The notes: generated by a model not told the origin, from the letters alone. A stretch of 7,676 nt of DNA from an uncultured Clostridia bacterium (GCA_947176975.1 CAMWSW010000039.1:1-7676); one strand, 5' to 3'; shown: positions 1-6,688, counted from the stretch's first letter. Made by a program: numbers and translations.

Positions 1-1626
1 GCTGTTGCCCATACAGTGAGCGTATTCGCACTCTATGAACGGCAAGTCTCTGTACATATCGGGGGTATATTTGCTACCCATAGGCGACCAAAGCGCAAGG
101 CAGTGACGCATTGGCTTGTTTTCGCCAATGATAGGCATCTTCTCCACCTTGGAATACATCTCGCTGAGTACGTCTCCCACTTCTCCCTTTTGGTCGGGTT
201 CATAATGAATAAATCTTGTCTTGTCAAGTTCCAAAACAGCTTCCTTCATTGCGTAGAAGTCCTTGCCGAAACCTGCTTCGTTGCCCATAGACCAACTAAT
301 GATACACGGGTGATTGCGGAGTCTTCTTACCATATTGGTAGCTCTGTATACACACCCGTCTCTCCACTTTTTACCGCTCTTTGGCAAGAACATTGCAAGT
401 CCGTGCGACTCGAGGTTGGTCTCTGCCATTACGAGTACGCCGTATCTGTCGCAAAGCTCGTAGAATACGTCTTGGTTGGGATAGTGCGAATTGCGAATCG
501 AAGTGATATTGTTGGCTTTGCAAAGCTGAATATCCTTTTCAATCAGTTCTGCTGGCACTGCGTGACCGTAGTCGGGATGGAATTCGTGGCGGTTGACGCC
601 GTATATCTTGATGACTTTGCCGTTGAGCTTAATAAAAGGTCCTCTGCCGTCTTTCATAGGCTCTATATTTATTTCTCTAAAGCCAAAGTGAGAACGGCGC
701 GTATCTACGAGTCGATCTCCGTCGTACAGTCTTGCTTCCACGTCATACAAATTGGGATATTCGTGCGACCAAAGTTTGACATCTTCAATATCCGTAGATA
801 ATGTCAAATTTTGCGTCGTGTCTTTTTCTACTGCGCCGAGCGTCTGCTCCATCGTCGCAACGACTTTTCCGCCAAAAGACAATTCCACTTGTACCTTTAA
901 GTCGGCTGTCTCGATATCTTTTACTTTCACCGCAACGTCTGCGACAAAGTTTGCCTTGGTGTAATTATCCGTCAACTGACAATGCGTGAAATAATCTGCG
1001 ATTTGCGCCTTTGGCTTGTATATCAGCCATACGCTGCGGAATATACCCGATATACGCCACATATCCTGATCTTCAAGATAACTGCCCGTCGTGTATCTGT
1101 ATACGGATACGGCAAGTTTATTCTTGCCCACCTTTACAAGAGGAGTAATATCGTATTCTTGAGGAGAAAAGGTGTCTTCGGAATATCCGACGAACTGTCC
1201 GTTGACGTAAATATCTCCGCAACTGTTGATACCCTCAAAACGCAAGAATACGTCTCTCTCACTCTCCTGCACCTCAAATTCCGTGACGTAGCAACCCACT
1301 TCGTTATAGCGCGCCTTTACGTGAGGTATGTCGGCTATATTGTACTGCGCCAATGCATGAGGATAAATATAATTGGTATATATAGGCTGACCGTGTCCCT
1401 GTATTTGCCAATTAGACGGAACTTTTATCTTACAAAATCCCTCAAGCGGCGCGCCTACGCTCTCGTACCCGAGAGGTATCTTGCTTGGATTCTCTACCAA
1501 GCGGAAATTCCACTCTCCGTCGAGGCACTCCGCAGTAGCGTTTCCTTCTTTATCAAGCGGGAATCCCGACGCATAGCGCTTAAGCGAATTGACGTCGTAT
1601 ACAGACAACTTCTTCCAATAGTTCAT
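1..1626 (-). CDS. lacZ: Beta-galactosidase, GH2 family, LacZ type (partial, C-terminus beyond window)
   Basis: This enzyme hydrolyses terminal beta-galactosides such as lactose in the cytoplasm; no signal peptide is visible. The minus-strand frame is open from an ATG at 1626 to position 1, giving 542 residues of an expected 1,000 or so. AGGAG lies 6 bases upstream of the ATG. The order matches E. coli LacZ: N-terminal sugar-binding domain (about 30-215) containing YLEDQDMWRISGIFR (183-197), immunoglobulin-like domain (about 217-325), then TIM barrel. Barrel motifs are GVNRHEFHP (343-351), RNSHYPN (378-384; most LacZ have Cys where N379 stands), ESHG (406-409, metal site), WSMGNEAG with acid/base Glu450, and CEYAHCMGNS with nucleophile Glu534. 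These positions sit within a few to about a dozen residues of the E. coli ones. All catalytic motifs seen are intact. The symbol rests on family similarity; substrate preference is inferred. Confidence 0.95.
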   Translation of the reverse strand, partial: MNYWKKLSVYDVNSLKRYASGFPLDKEGNATAECLDGEWNFRLVENPSKIPLGYESVGAPLEGFCKIKVPSNWQIQGHGQPIYTNYIYPHALAQYNIADIPHVKARYNEVGCYVTEFEVQESERDVFLRFEGINSCGDIYVNGQFVGYSEDTFSPQEYDITPLVKVGKNKLAVSVYRYTTGSYLEDQDMWRISGIFRSVWLIYKPKAQIADYFTHCQLTDNYTKANFVADVAVKVKDIETADLKVQVELSFGGKVVATMEQTLGAVEKDTTQNLTLSTDIEDVKLWSHEYPNLYDVEARLYDGDRLVDTRRSHFGFREINIEPMKDGRGPFIKLNGKVIKIYGVNRHEFHPDYGHAVPAELIEKDIQLCKANNITSIRNSHYPNQDVFYELCDRYGVLVMAETNLESHGLAMFLPKSGKKWRDGCVYRATNMVRRLRNHPCIISWSMGNEAGFGKDFYAMKEAVLELDKTRFIHYEPDQKGEVGDVLSEMYSKVEKMPIIGENKPMRHCLALWSPMGSKYTPDMYRDLPFIECEYAHCMGNS

Positions 1627-1641
1627 AACACACTCCTAATA

Positions 1642-1658
1642 ATACGCGTGACGCGCAT
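1642..1658. promoter_or_regulatory. Probable repressor operator in the beta-galactosidase leader
   Basis: ATACGCGTGACGCGCAT is a 17-bp near-palindrome: with a central base and two symmetric mismatches it reads ATRCGCGT-S-ACGCGYAT. It lies about +4 to +20 relative to the predicted start, where a bound LacI- or GntR-like repressor would block initiation. It is GC-rich in an otherwise AT-rich spacer. No such regulator gene is in the window. A 5' UTR hairpin is the alternative reading. Confidence 0.5.
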
Positions 1659-1668
1659 ACTTTTTTAT

Positions 1669-1697
1669 AGTATAACATAAATAATCTATAATTTCAA
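1669..1697 (-). promoter_or_regulatory. Sigma-A promoter of the beta-galactosidase gene
   Basis: Reading the minus strand, TTGAAA (1697-1692) is followed after exactly 17 bases by TATACT (1674-1669). The -10 is preceded by TGT, an extended -10. Each hexamer matches consensus at 5 of 6 bases. Transcription should start near 1662, giving a leader of about 36 nt. Confidence 0.75.
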
Positions 1698-1719
1698 TAC
1701 TAAAATCCATAATTTTGTG

Positions 1720-1749
1720 TTGATATACTATACCCAATTATGTTATTAT
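1720..1749 (+). promoter_or_regulatory. Predicted promoter of the 1779-2518 gene pair
   Basis: TTGATA (1720-1725) and TATTAT (1744-1749) are separated by 18 bases, each with 5 of 6 consensus matches. Transcription would start near 1756, leaving a short leader with GAGGTG (1768-1773) five bases before the ATG. It diverges from the beta-galactosidase promoter with only about 20 bp between the two -35 elements. Confidence 0.5.
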
Positions 1750-1778
1750 ATAGGTACAAAAAGTTGTGAGGTGAAAAA

Positions 1779-2090
1779 ATGCGAAAATTGACAGTCAAAA
1801 GAAAATGGAGTATCATCGAGTGCGCGTCAAAGATTTCTTTGTTCGTACAATGTTCAAAAGATGACGCCGTATGCAAACACGGCGAAGATTATTTCCAACA
1901 ATTCGACTTCAAGAACGGCAAAAGCATTCAAGTCGAAATTTGGAACGAAGAGACGAAAGTATTGGTTGTCTCAAGCACTATGGAAGCGTCCTATACTATA
2001 CCTGCAGGCGAGAACGACATCAATCTCATCGCAGCTCCAAAGTATGCTCCGATGCAAGGCAATCCTTTCATAATAACTGAAGTCAAATAA
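1779..2090 (+). CDS. Uncharacterised small beta-rich protein
   Basis: This is a 103-residue protein with ATG at 1779 and GAGGTG five bases upstream. It has no signal peptide or membrane segment. The N-terminus (KLTVKRKWSIIECASKISLFVQC, about residues 3-25) is basic and then strand-forming. A middle stretch with FKNGKSIQVEIWNEETKVLVV (44-64) is followed by YTIPAGENDINL and a proline-containing tail. The alternation of hydrophobic and polar residues suggests a small beta-sandwich. The pattern of a KLT-KR start, a central KNG segment and a YxxPxGxxDxxL segment resembles unnamed small proteins of Clostridia, some of which carry an extra C-terminal membrane helix that this one lacks; I recall this from memory only. 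Its stop is 11 bases before the likely start of the FMN-binding protein, so the two are probably cotranscribed. Function is unknown. Confidence 0.75.
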   Translation: MRKLTVKRKWSIIECASKISLFVQCSKDDAVCKHGEDYFQQFDFKNGKSIQVEIWNEETKVLVVSSTMEASYTIPAGENDINLIAAPKYAPMQGNPFIITEVK

Positions 2091-2101
2091 GAGAAATGCA
2101 A

Positions 2102-2518
2102 ATGACTACGCAAGAAATATTGGAATTTATCTCTGAGCAAAAGACTGCAATTATAGCCTCCGTCAATGACGAAGGCTACCCCGTAATGCGGGCTATGCTT
2201 GCGCCGAGAAAAATCGACGGCAAAGATTTATACTTCTCCACCAATACGTCGTCTAGCAAAGTAAAACAGTATCTGGATAATCCAAAGGCTTGCGTCTACT
2301 TTTACAAACGCGGAAGATTCAAATATCAAGGCGCAGCAATAATCGGCACTATGCAAGTGTGCCAAGACCAACCCACAAAGGATATGATATGGAGATTCGG
2401 CGACACGCTCTTTTACAAAAAGGGCGTGACCGATCCCGATTATTGCGTATTGAAATTTACTTGTCAGCAAGCCGAATATTACTGCGATTTTAAAGTAGAA
2501 AAAGTTAAATTCGATTAG
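2102..2518 (+). CDS. Pyridoxamine 5'-phosphate oxidase-like FMN-binding split-barrel protein
   Basis: This is a 138-residue cytoplasmic protein of the PNPOx-like (general stress protein 26-like) split-barrel superfamily, which binds FMN or related flavins, usually as a dimer. The order of elements is typical: an N-terminal helix, TAIIASVNDEGYPVMRAM (strands 1-2), DLYFSTNTSSSKVKQYLDNP (a flavin-phosphate contact region followed by the helix), then ACVYFY and the beta-hairpin GAAIIGTMQVC. An ATG six bases upstream (2096) is in frame, but the purine-rich AAGAG (2089-2093) is only two bases from it and eight from the ATG at 2102, so I prefer 2102. A ribosome site this weak suggests partial dependence on the upstream gene. 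True vitamin B6 oxidases are longer and carry a C-terminal dimerisation domain, so PNPOx activity should not be assumed; a flavin reductase or flavin-sequestering role is possible. Confidence 0.85.
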   Translation: MTTQEILEFISEQKTAIIASVNDEGYPVMRAMLAPRKIDGKDLYFSTNTSSSKVKQYLDNPKACVYFYKRGRFKYQGAAIIGTMQVCQDQPTKDMIWRFGDTLFYKKGVTDPDYCVLKFTCQQAEYYCDFKVEKVKFD

Positions 2519-2536
2519 AAAACAAAAATAATACGT

Positions 2537-2565
2537 TTGCCTAAGTCTTAAAATTATGATATAAT
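2537..2565 (+). promoter_or_regulatory. Sigma-A promoter of the DUF1538-PII operon, with palindrome on the -10
   Basis: TTGCCT (2537-2542), a 17-base spacer, and a perfect TATAAT (2560-2565) preceded by TGA as an extended -10. Transcription should start near 2572, giving a leader of about 57 nt. A perfect 15-bp palindrome, ATGATAT-A-ATATCAT (2556-2570), is centred on the -10 and could be an operator. No terminator hairpin separates this promoter from the upstream gene, so some read-through is possible. Confidence 0.7.
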
Positions 2566-2628
2566 ATCATAGAATATAATAAAAATATTTAATTCAGCTT
2601 ACAGTATAGTGAAGAATTTGGAGTAAAG

Positions 2629-4170
2629 ATGATAAAGGCGCTTTTATTAAAACTCAAAGAATCGCTCATTTCGGTATTGCCGATCGCGGTCATAGTACTT
2701 ATAATTTCATTTACCCCACTTGCGCCCCTAACCGCAACGGAGCGAATCACGTTTGCGATTTGCGCAGTGTTGCTTATTATCGGTATAGGTCTTTTCAATT
2801 TGGGCGCAGACCTTGCAATGACGCCTATGGGCGGACACGTAGGTACGGGACTTACCAAGTCAAAAAAGGTAGCCGTACTTGTTTCCGTATGCTTTATAAT
2901 GGGTCTACTCATTACAGTTGCAGAGCCTGACCTTTCCGTCCTTGCCGGACAAGTAAGCGACGTAATGAACAATATGGTACTTATCGTCACGGTAGGCGTA
3001 GGCGTAGGTATATTCTTGATTATTGCCGTACTCAAAATAGTATTTCACAAAGATTTATCAATGCTATTGCTATTCTTCTATATGATGCTGTTTGCAGTGT
3101 GCGCGCTGCTTATGGAGTGTGGCAAAAAACCGTTCCTTGCGCTTTCCTTCGATTCGGGCGGCGTAACGACAGGTCCTATAACTGTGCCTTTCATAATGGC
3201 TCTCGGATTTGGTATCGCAACTACCGTCGGCGGAAGAGATACAAATGAAAACAGCTTCGGACTTATCGCTTTGTGCTCTATCGGTCCTATCATTGCAGTT
3301 ATGGCGCTTGCGCTTGCTTCCAAAGGCGAAATGTCGCAAGAGACTATGGACGCGCTTGCATCTTACGCTACGGTTCAAGAAAGTCTTGCTCATATAGGTC
3401 ACGCAATTTTGAATACCGTCAAGAACGTAGCAATAGCTTTGGCTCTTATCGTGGCATTCTTCTTCATATTGCAATTTACGGTATTGAAACTGCCCCGTCA
3501 AAAACTTGCGCAAATAGGAGTAGGTATCGGCTATACATTCGTCGGACTCGTCATATTCCTCGTTGCGGTAGAAGTAGGCTTCATGCCGATAGGCTTCAAA
3601 CTCGGCTCTCAAATTGCCAGCTTCTCCAAACCTGTTCTTGCCATATTCGGCTTGATACTCGGTTTTGTCGTAGTCTTGGCAGAGCCTGCGGTACACGTAC
3701 TCAACAAGCAAGTAGAACAAGTTACGGGCGGCGGCGTAAAGAAAATGGAAATGATGATCGCTCTATCAGTGGCAGTAGGCGTTTCGCTTTGCCTATCCAT
3801 AATAAGAATGATTTTCCACTTCTCTCTATTGTACTATTTGATACCCGGTTATCTTATTTCTTTGGGGCTGTCTTTCTTCGTACCCAAAGTATATACGGCA
3901 ATTGCGTTTGACTCGGGCGGCGTTGCCAGCGGTCCTTTGACGTCAAGTTTCATTTTGCCTTTAGTCGTAGGCGCATGCGTTGCGGTCAACGGCGGAGCAA
4001 ATGCCATATTGACAGACGCTTTCGGTGTCGTCGCAATGGTAGCAATGACTCCTCTTATAACAATTCAGACTCTCGGCTTCAAAGCAGTAATGTCTGCGAA
4101 AGTCCGTGATAAGATTGCTATGAAGAGAATTCTGTCCGCAGACGACGAGCAGATCATTTACTTTGACTAG
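2629..4170 (+). CDS. DUF1538 family membrane transport protein, duplicated full-length form
   Basis: This is a 513-residue polytopic inner-membrane protein with GGAG five bases before the ATG. It consists of two homologous halves about 253 residues apart. AEP at 98-100 recurs at 351-353 and FDSGGV at 174-179 recurs at 427-432, each FDSGGV followed by a [TA][TS]GP[IL]T segment. Both halves begin with several hydrophobic helices, and the conserved acidic and glycine residues lie in or beside membrane segments, as expected for ion-binding sites in an internally duplicated transporter. The DUF1538 assignment is from recognised motifs. From memory, and to be verified, a tandem pair of DUF1538 proteins (UmpA/UmpB) in Halomonas was reported to act as a Na+(Li+,K+)/H+ antiporter, so cation/proton exchange is the best functional guess. 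It is the first gene of an operon with two PII-like regulators; the next gene's AGGAGG overlaps this stop codon. Confidence 0.9.
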   Translation: MIKALLLKLKESLISVLPIAVIVLIISFTPLAPLTATERITFAICAVLLIIGIGLFNLGADLAMTPMGGHVGTGLTKSKKVAVLVSVCFIMGLLITVAEPDLSVLAGQVSDVMNNMVLIVTVGVGVGIFLIIAVLKIVFHKDLSMLLLFFYMMLFAVCALLMECGKKPFLALSFDSGGVTTGPITVPFIMALGFGIATTVGGRDTNENSFGLIALCSIGPIIAVMALALASKGEMSQETMDALASYATVQESLAHIGHAILNTVKNVAIALALIVAFFFILQFTVLKLPRQKLAQIGVGIGYTFVGLVIFLVAVEVGFMPIGFKLGSQIASFSKPVLAIFGLILGFVVVLAEPAVHVLNKQVEQVTGGGVKKMEMMIALSVAVGVSLCLSIIRMIFHFSLLYYLIPGYLISLGLSFFVPKVYTAIAFDSGGVASGPLTSSFILPLVVGACVAVNGGANAILTDAFGVVAMVAMTPLITIQTLGFKAVMSAKVRDKIAMKRILSADDEQIIYFD

Positions 4171-4179
4171 GAGGGAGTT

Positions 4180-4668
4180 ATGAGCGATAAAAATCACGCA
4201 GATAAGAATCACTCTAAAGAACGCGCTAAAGAGCACGCGGCATCGGCAAAAAAAGAAAAAGAGACGAGGCAACACTCTGCTCCAAAGGCTAAGACAGCTT
4301 CGCCTAATAGAGTTAAGTCCAACAGACTTAAACTGCTAATAACGATAGTTGCCAGAAAGAAAGCGGAATATTTTACAGACCTAATTCAATCTTTTGACGT
4401 AAATATGCAGATGGTCGTGCTTGCAGAAGGTACGGCAAACGCAAAGATGATGGGACTTCTCGGTCTCTTGGACACTGAAAAGGCAGTCATATTCAGCGTA
4501 ATTCAAGAAAGCAAACTTTCCGACGCAATGAACACGTTGGAAGAAAAATTCCAAACGATAAGGGACGGCAAAGGCGTTGCATGCACAGTGCCGCTGACAA
4601 GTGTAATAGGCACGCTTATCTACGGCTTTTTAAGCAACAACAAAATGACGGTTAAGGAGAGCAAATAA
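4180..4668 (+). CDS. PII-like regulator with basic N-terminal tail (first paralogue)
   Basis: This is a 162-residue cytoplasmic protein. Residues 1-49 are low-complexity and strongly basic (14 K/R, 6 D/E, 4 His). Residues 50-152 form a PII/GlnB-like alpha-beta sandwich: KLLITIVARKKAEYFTDLI (strand 1, helix 1), VVLAEGTANAKMM (strand 2 region), TEKAVIFSVIQ (strand 3), a second helix, then DGKGVACTVPLTSVIGT, the equivalent of the nucleotide-binding B-loop region. It has no recognisable T-loop with the uridylylated Tyr of GlnB/GlnK. Where its partner has R-G-T-A-N, this one has E83-G-T-A-N, a charge reversal at a conserved spot. AGGAGG (4169-4174) overlaps the DUF1538 stop with five bases to the ATG, so the genes are translationally coupled. 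It probably gates the DUF1538 transporter in response to nucleotides; this is inferred from other transporter-PII pairs. Confidence 0.85.
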   Translation: MSDKNHADKNHSKERAKEHAASAKKEKETRQHSAPKAKTASPNRVKSNRLKLLITIVARKKAEYFTDLIQSFDVNMQMVVLAEGTANAKMMGLLGLLDTEKAVIFSVIQESKLSDAMNTLEEKFQTIRDGKGVACTVPLTSVIGTLIYGFLSNNKMTVKESK

Positions 4669-5060
4669 TGAACGGTTACGAAATGATTTTATGTATAGTC
4701 AACGCAGGTTTTTCAGAGCTTGTTATGGACGCGGCAAGAGAGGTAGGCGCTCGTGGCGGTACGGTCATCCATGCCCGCGGCACAGCAAATAAAGAGGCCG
4801 AACAATTCTTCCATATTGCCATTCAACCCGATAAAGATATCGTATTGATTTTGGTACCATCAGAAATCAAGGATAATGTATTGCACGCAATTTATCAAAA
4901 TGCGGGACTCAACAGCGAAGGCAAAGGTATCGCATTCTCTCTTCCTGTCGACGACGTCGTGGGCATCGCAAGACCCTCCTCTGCTCCGGACGAGCCTGCA
5001 AAGGAAGAGGCAAAACAAGAAACTAAAGAAGATGTTAAAGAAGATAACGAAAATAAATAA
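4668..5060 (+). CDS. PII family regulator with acidic C-terminal tail (second paralogue)
   Basis: This is a 130-residue cytoplasmic protein. Its ATG overlaps the previous stop by one base (TAATG), and AGGAG (4655-4659) sits eight bases upstream. The PII fold spans residues 1-101: YEMILCIVNAGFSELVMDAA (strand 1, helix 1), GGTVIHARGTANKEAEQFF (strand 2 and conserved R37-G-T), DKDIVLILVPSEIKDNVLHAIY (strand 3, helix 2), then EGKGIAFSLPVDDVVGI with the GKG loop. This keeps the conserved residues better than the upstream copy does. Residues 104-130 are charged and probably extended or helical (10 D/E, 5 K), with Lys every fourth residue at 112, 116, 120 and 124. Typical PII proteins are about 112 residues and form trimers; homo- or hetero-trimers with the first paralogue are both possible. 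The two copies and the DUF1538 protein are likely made in a fixed ratio. Confidence 0.88.
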   Translation: MNGYEMILCIVNAGFSELVMDAAREVGARGGTVIHARGTANKEAEQFFHIAIQPDKDIVLILVPSEIKDNVLHAIYQNAGLNSEGKGIAFSLPVDDVVGIARPSSAPDEPAKEEAKQETKEDVKEDNENK

Positions 5061-5078
5061 CCACAACAGCGCAATAAG

Positions 5079-5107
5079 AAAAAGCAAGGCAATACGCCTT
5101 GCTTTTT
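5079..5107. terminator. Bidirectional rho-independent terminator between convergent operons
   Basis: The 12-base arms AAAAAGCAAGGC (5079-5090) and GCCTTGCTTTTT (5096-5107) flank a five-base loop. Six T's follow the GC core on the plus strand, and TTTTTCTTA follows it on the minus strand. The hairpin lies 18 bases after the second PII gene and 19 after the DUF4097 gene, so it can end both converging transcripts. Confidence 0.9.
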
Positions 5108-5126
5108 TGATACTTTGTCATTTATT

Positions 5127-5972
5127 TTAAGACTCAAATTTGACTGTCAACGATCCTGCAGAAATACCTGCTTTGATGCTCATTCCTTTAGTACCCCTTT
5201 GATTTGAGATATTGCATGAGCCTGCGCTCTTATCAACGTCAATGTCGTAATCCGACTTCGCGCCTGTCATTACCAATTTGACGCTTCCCGCGCTGAGATT
5301 AACGTCAACGCTTGCAGTCTGAAGTTTGCTGATATTTAAACTTCCCGCGCTTAACTTGCTGACTATTGACGGACAGACGAGATAATGGATATTTATACTG
5401 CCTGCATTCATTTTTATACTTGCTTCTTCAACTGAATCAATCTTTTGCGCGCTAATCGTTCCTGCGTTCAATTTAACCGACAATTTTTTGCAATCCACTT
5501 CGCCTGTCGAGAAAGTCCCCGCATTCATCGTGATATCAAGATTGCCGTATCCGCCGTCTGCAAGTTTGACTGTCCCCGCGTTCATATTCAAATCTACGTT
5601 CATAATATCGCCCTGCGGTATCCATATTTTCGTCGTAGGTATCTTGCTAAACCAATTGGAAAAGTTGTTCCATTTGCGCTTATGTTCCGTTGCAAACGAC
5701 AGCGTGCCGTTGACTTCGGATATGCTTGCCGTCCAAGTCTCGCTCTCGGGGTATTCGATCTTAATCTTATCTCCGTCATAATAATTGATGTCAAGCGTCC
5801 CCGCCGAAAAGTCTATATCAAGAGTTGTATTTTCTTCCGCGCATTCATAGTCTTTCATTTCATAATCTTCATCCAGTTGCCAATGGTTTAAGCCCAACGC
5901 AAAGACGAGTACTACGATGCCTATGCCAAGAATTACCGAACCTGCTATAATCATCTTTATAAATCCTTTCAT
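5127..5972 (-). CDS. DUF4097 family beta-repeat protein, membrane anchored
   Basis: This is a 281-residue protein with one N-terminal membrane helix (about 7-29), after which the rest should lie outside the membrane. No cleavage site is evident, so it is probably an anchored surface protein. It belongs to the DUF4097 putative adhesin-like group, recognised by repeated [NS]AG[ST] motifs that close turns of a right-handed beta-solenoid. There are nine: one at 56-59, then 131, 150, 169, 189, 208, 227, 249 and 271. Residues 60-130 form a non-repeat strand-rich insert with several Trp. Its ATG overlaps the stop of the HAAS gene by four bases (ATGA), with GGAGA upstream, so the two are translationally coupled. 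It is the last gene of the PadR operon. In this cassette the HAAS partner and the DUF4097 protein are thought to act together at the envelope; the ligand is unknown. Confidence 0.88.
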   Translation of the reverse strand: MKGFIKMIIAGSVILGIGIVVLVFALGLNHWQLDEDYEMKDYECAEENTTLDIDFSAGTLDINYYDGDKIKIEYPESETWTASISEVNGTLSFATEHKRKWNNFSNWFSKIPTTKIWIPQGDIMNVDLNMNAGTVKLADGGYGNLDITMNAGTFSTGEVDCKKLSVKLNAGTISAQKIDSVEEASIKMNAGSINIHYLVCPSIVSKLSAGSLNISKLQTASVDVNLSAGSVKLVMTGAKSDYDIDVDKSAGSCNISNQRGTKGMSIKAGISAGSLTVKFES

Positions 5973-6670
5973 TGCATTTTCTCCTTTTTGCCGAATAATG
6001 ATTTAAGCCACGCAAAAAATCTTATAAAAAGTTTCCACATAAGTTTGACGACTTTCATAAATATCGGCATTATTATAAGACTCAATCCCAATAATACCAA
6101 CCCCGCTCCGATTGCGACAGCGCCCGTAGCAAGATTGGAAAACATCTCGACTACGCCTGCGCCGATTGTTGCGATGCTTGAGATAAGCAAAGCAAATGGA
6201 GCTACGCTGAATCCAACCGTTATGCCGACCATTGCCATAAATATTCCAAATATAGGTCCGGCAAATATCACGCAAAGCAATATGAATGCCCACGTGTTGT
6301 CACTCACGTTTCGTTGAGAATTTTGCGTCGAATACTGCGTAGGCGCTGTCTGACGAACGTCGTCATTGCGGCGCTCTTGAATATTAGGCTGACGGTGTTG
6401 TACTTCATGTCGGCTTTGCGTTTTGGCTTGTCTATTTGGTTCTTCCAAACAAACGGTATCCGTCGGATACTGCTCCGCGCTCTCCGCAAGTATACGTTGA
6501 GCGGCGTCGTAAGGAGCGCCGAATTCGGCTGTAATTTCCCGCTCGGAATATCCCGCGTCACGTCTGTCGGCGTACGCTTCGGCATAATAATCCAACACTC
6601 TCATCATCTCTTGTTCAGGTACGCATAAGAGGTTACTTTTGAGTTCGTCACGCCATTCATTATAGGTCAT
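5969..6670 (-). CDS. HAAS/DUF1700 domain membrane protein
   Basis: This is a 233-residue protein from the ATG at 6670. A GTG at 6682 is also in frame, but GGAGG lies inside that extension, about five bases before the ATG, so 6670 is the real start. Residues 1-60 are a HAAS domain (MTYNEWRDELKSNL, then an alpha-helical pair containing YYAEAYADRRDAGYSEREITAEFGAP), typical of proteins encoded beside PadR regulators. Residues about 62-124 are a Gln/Asn/Arg-rich, probably disordered linker. The C-terminal half has about three membrane helices (126-151, 153-174, 180-202), followed by a basic, aromatic amphipathic tail. The HAAS part should be cytoplasmic. Its stop overlaps the DUF4097 start, and it begins about 18 bases after the PadR stop. 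The family is assumed to pass a membrane-side signal to, or to be controlled by, the PadR protein; this is not proven here. Confidence 0.85.
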   Translation of the reverse strand: MTYNEWRDELKSNLLCVPEQEMMRVLDYYAEAYADRRDAGYSEREITAEFGAPYDAAQRILAESAEQYPTDTVCLEEPNRQAKTQSRHEVQHRQPNIQERRNDDVRQTAPTQYSTQNSQRNVSDNTWAFILLCVIFAGPIFGIFMAMVGITVGFSVAPFALLISSIATIGAGVVEMFSNLATGAVAIGAGLVLLGLSLIIMPIFMKVVKLMWKLFIRFFAWLKSLFGKKEKMQ

Positions 6671-6688
6671 ATTTACCTCCACCGTGGA

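Noticed and set aside
33..227. Minus-strand 64-codon frame inside the beta-galactosidase gene
   Set aside because: It is out of frame with the GH2 sequence, which is uninterrupted here, so it does not mark a frameshift.
16..1680. Long plus-strand open frames opposite the beta-galactosidase gene
   Set aside because: They are antisense shadows: the minus strand carries continuous GH2 motifs including both catalytic glutamates, while the plus-strand products show no family features.
3070..3720. 216-codon minus-strand frame opposite the DUF1538 gene
   Set aside because: It is Tyr/Arg/Cys-rich, has no ribosome site or known domain, and lies wholly antisense to a well-supported membrane protein.
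3273..3911. 212-codon plus-strand frame within the DUF1538 gene
   Set aside because: It is a frame-shifted shadow with Arg/Ser-rich low-quality composition and no start signal.
6304..6628. Open frames on both strands overlapping the HAAS gene
   Set aside because: They overlap the gene's linker and HAAS region in other frames; the HAAS domain itself is clear and well preceded by GGAGG.
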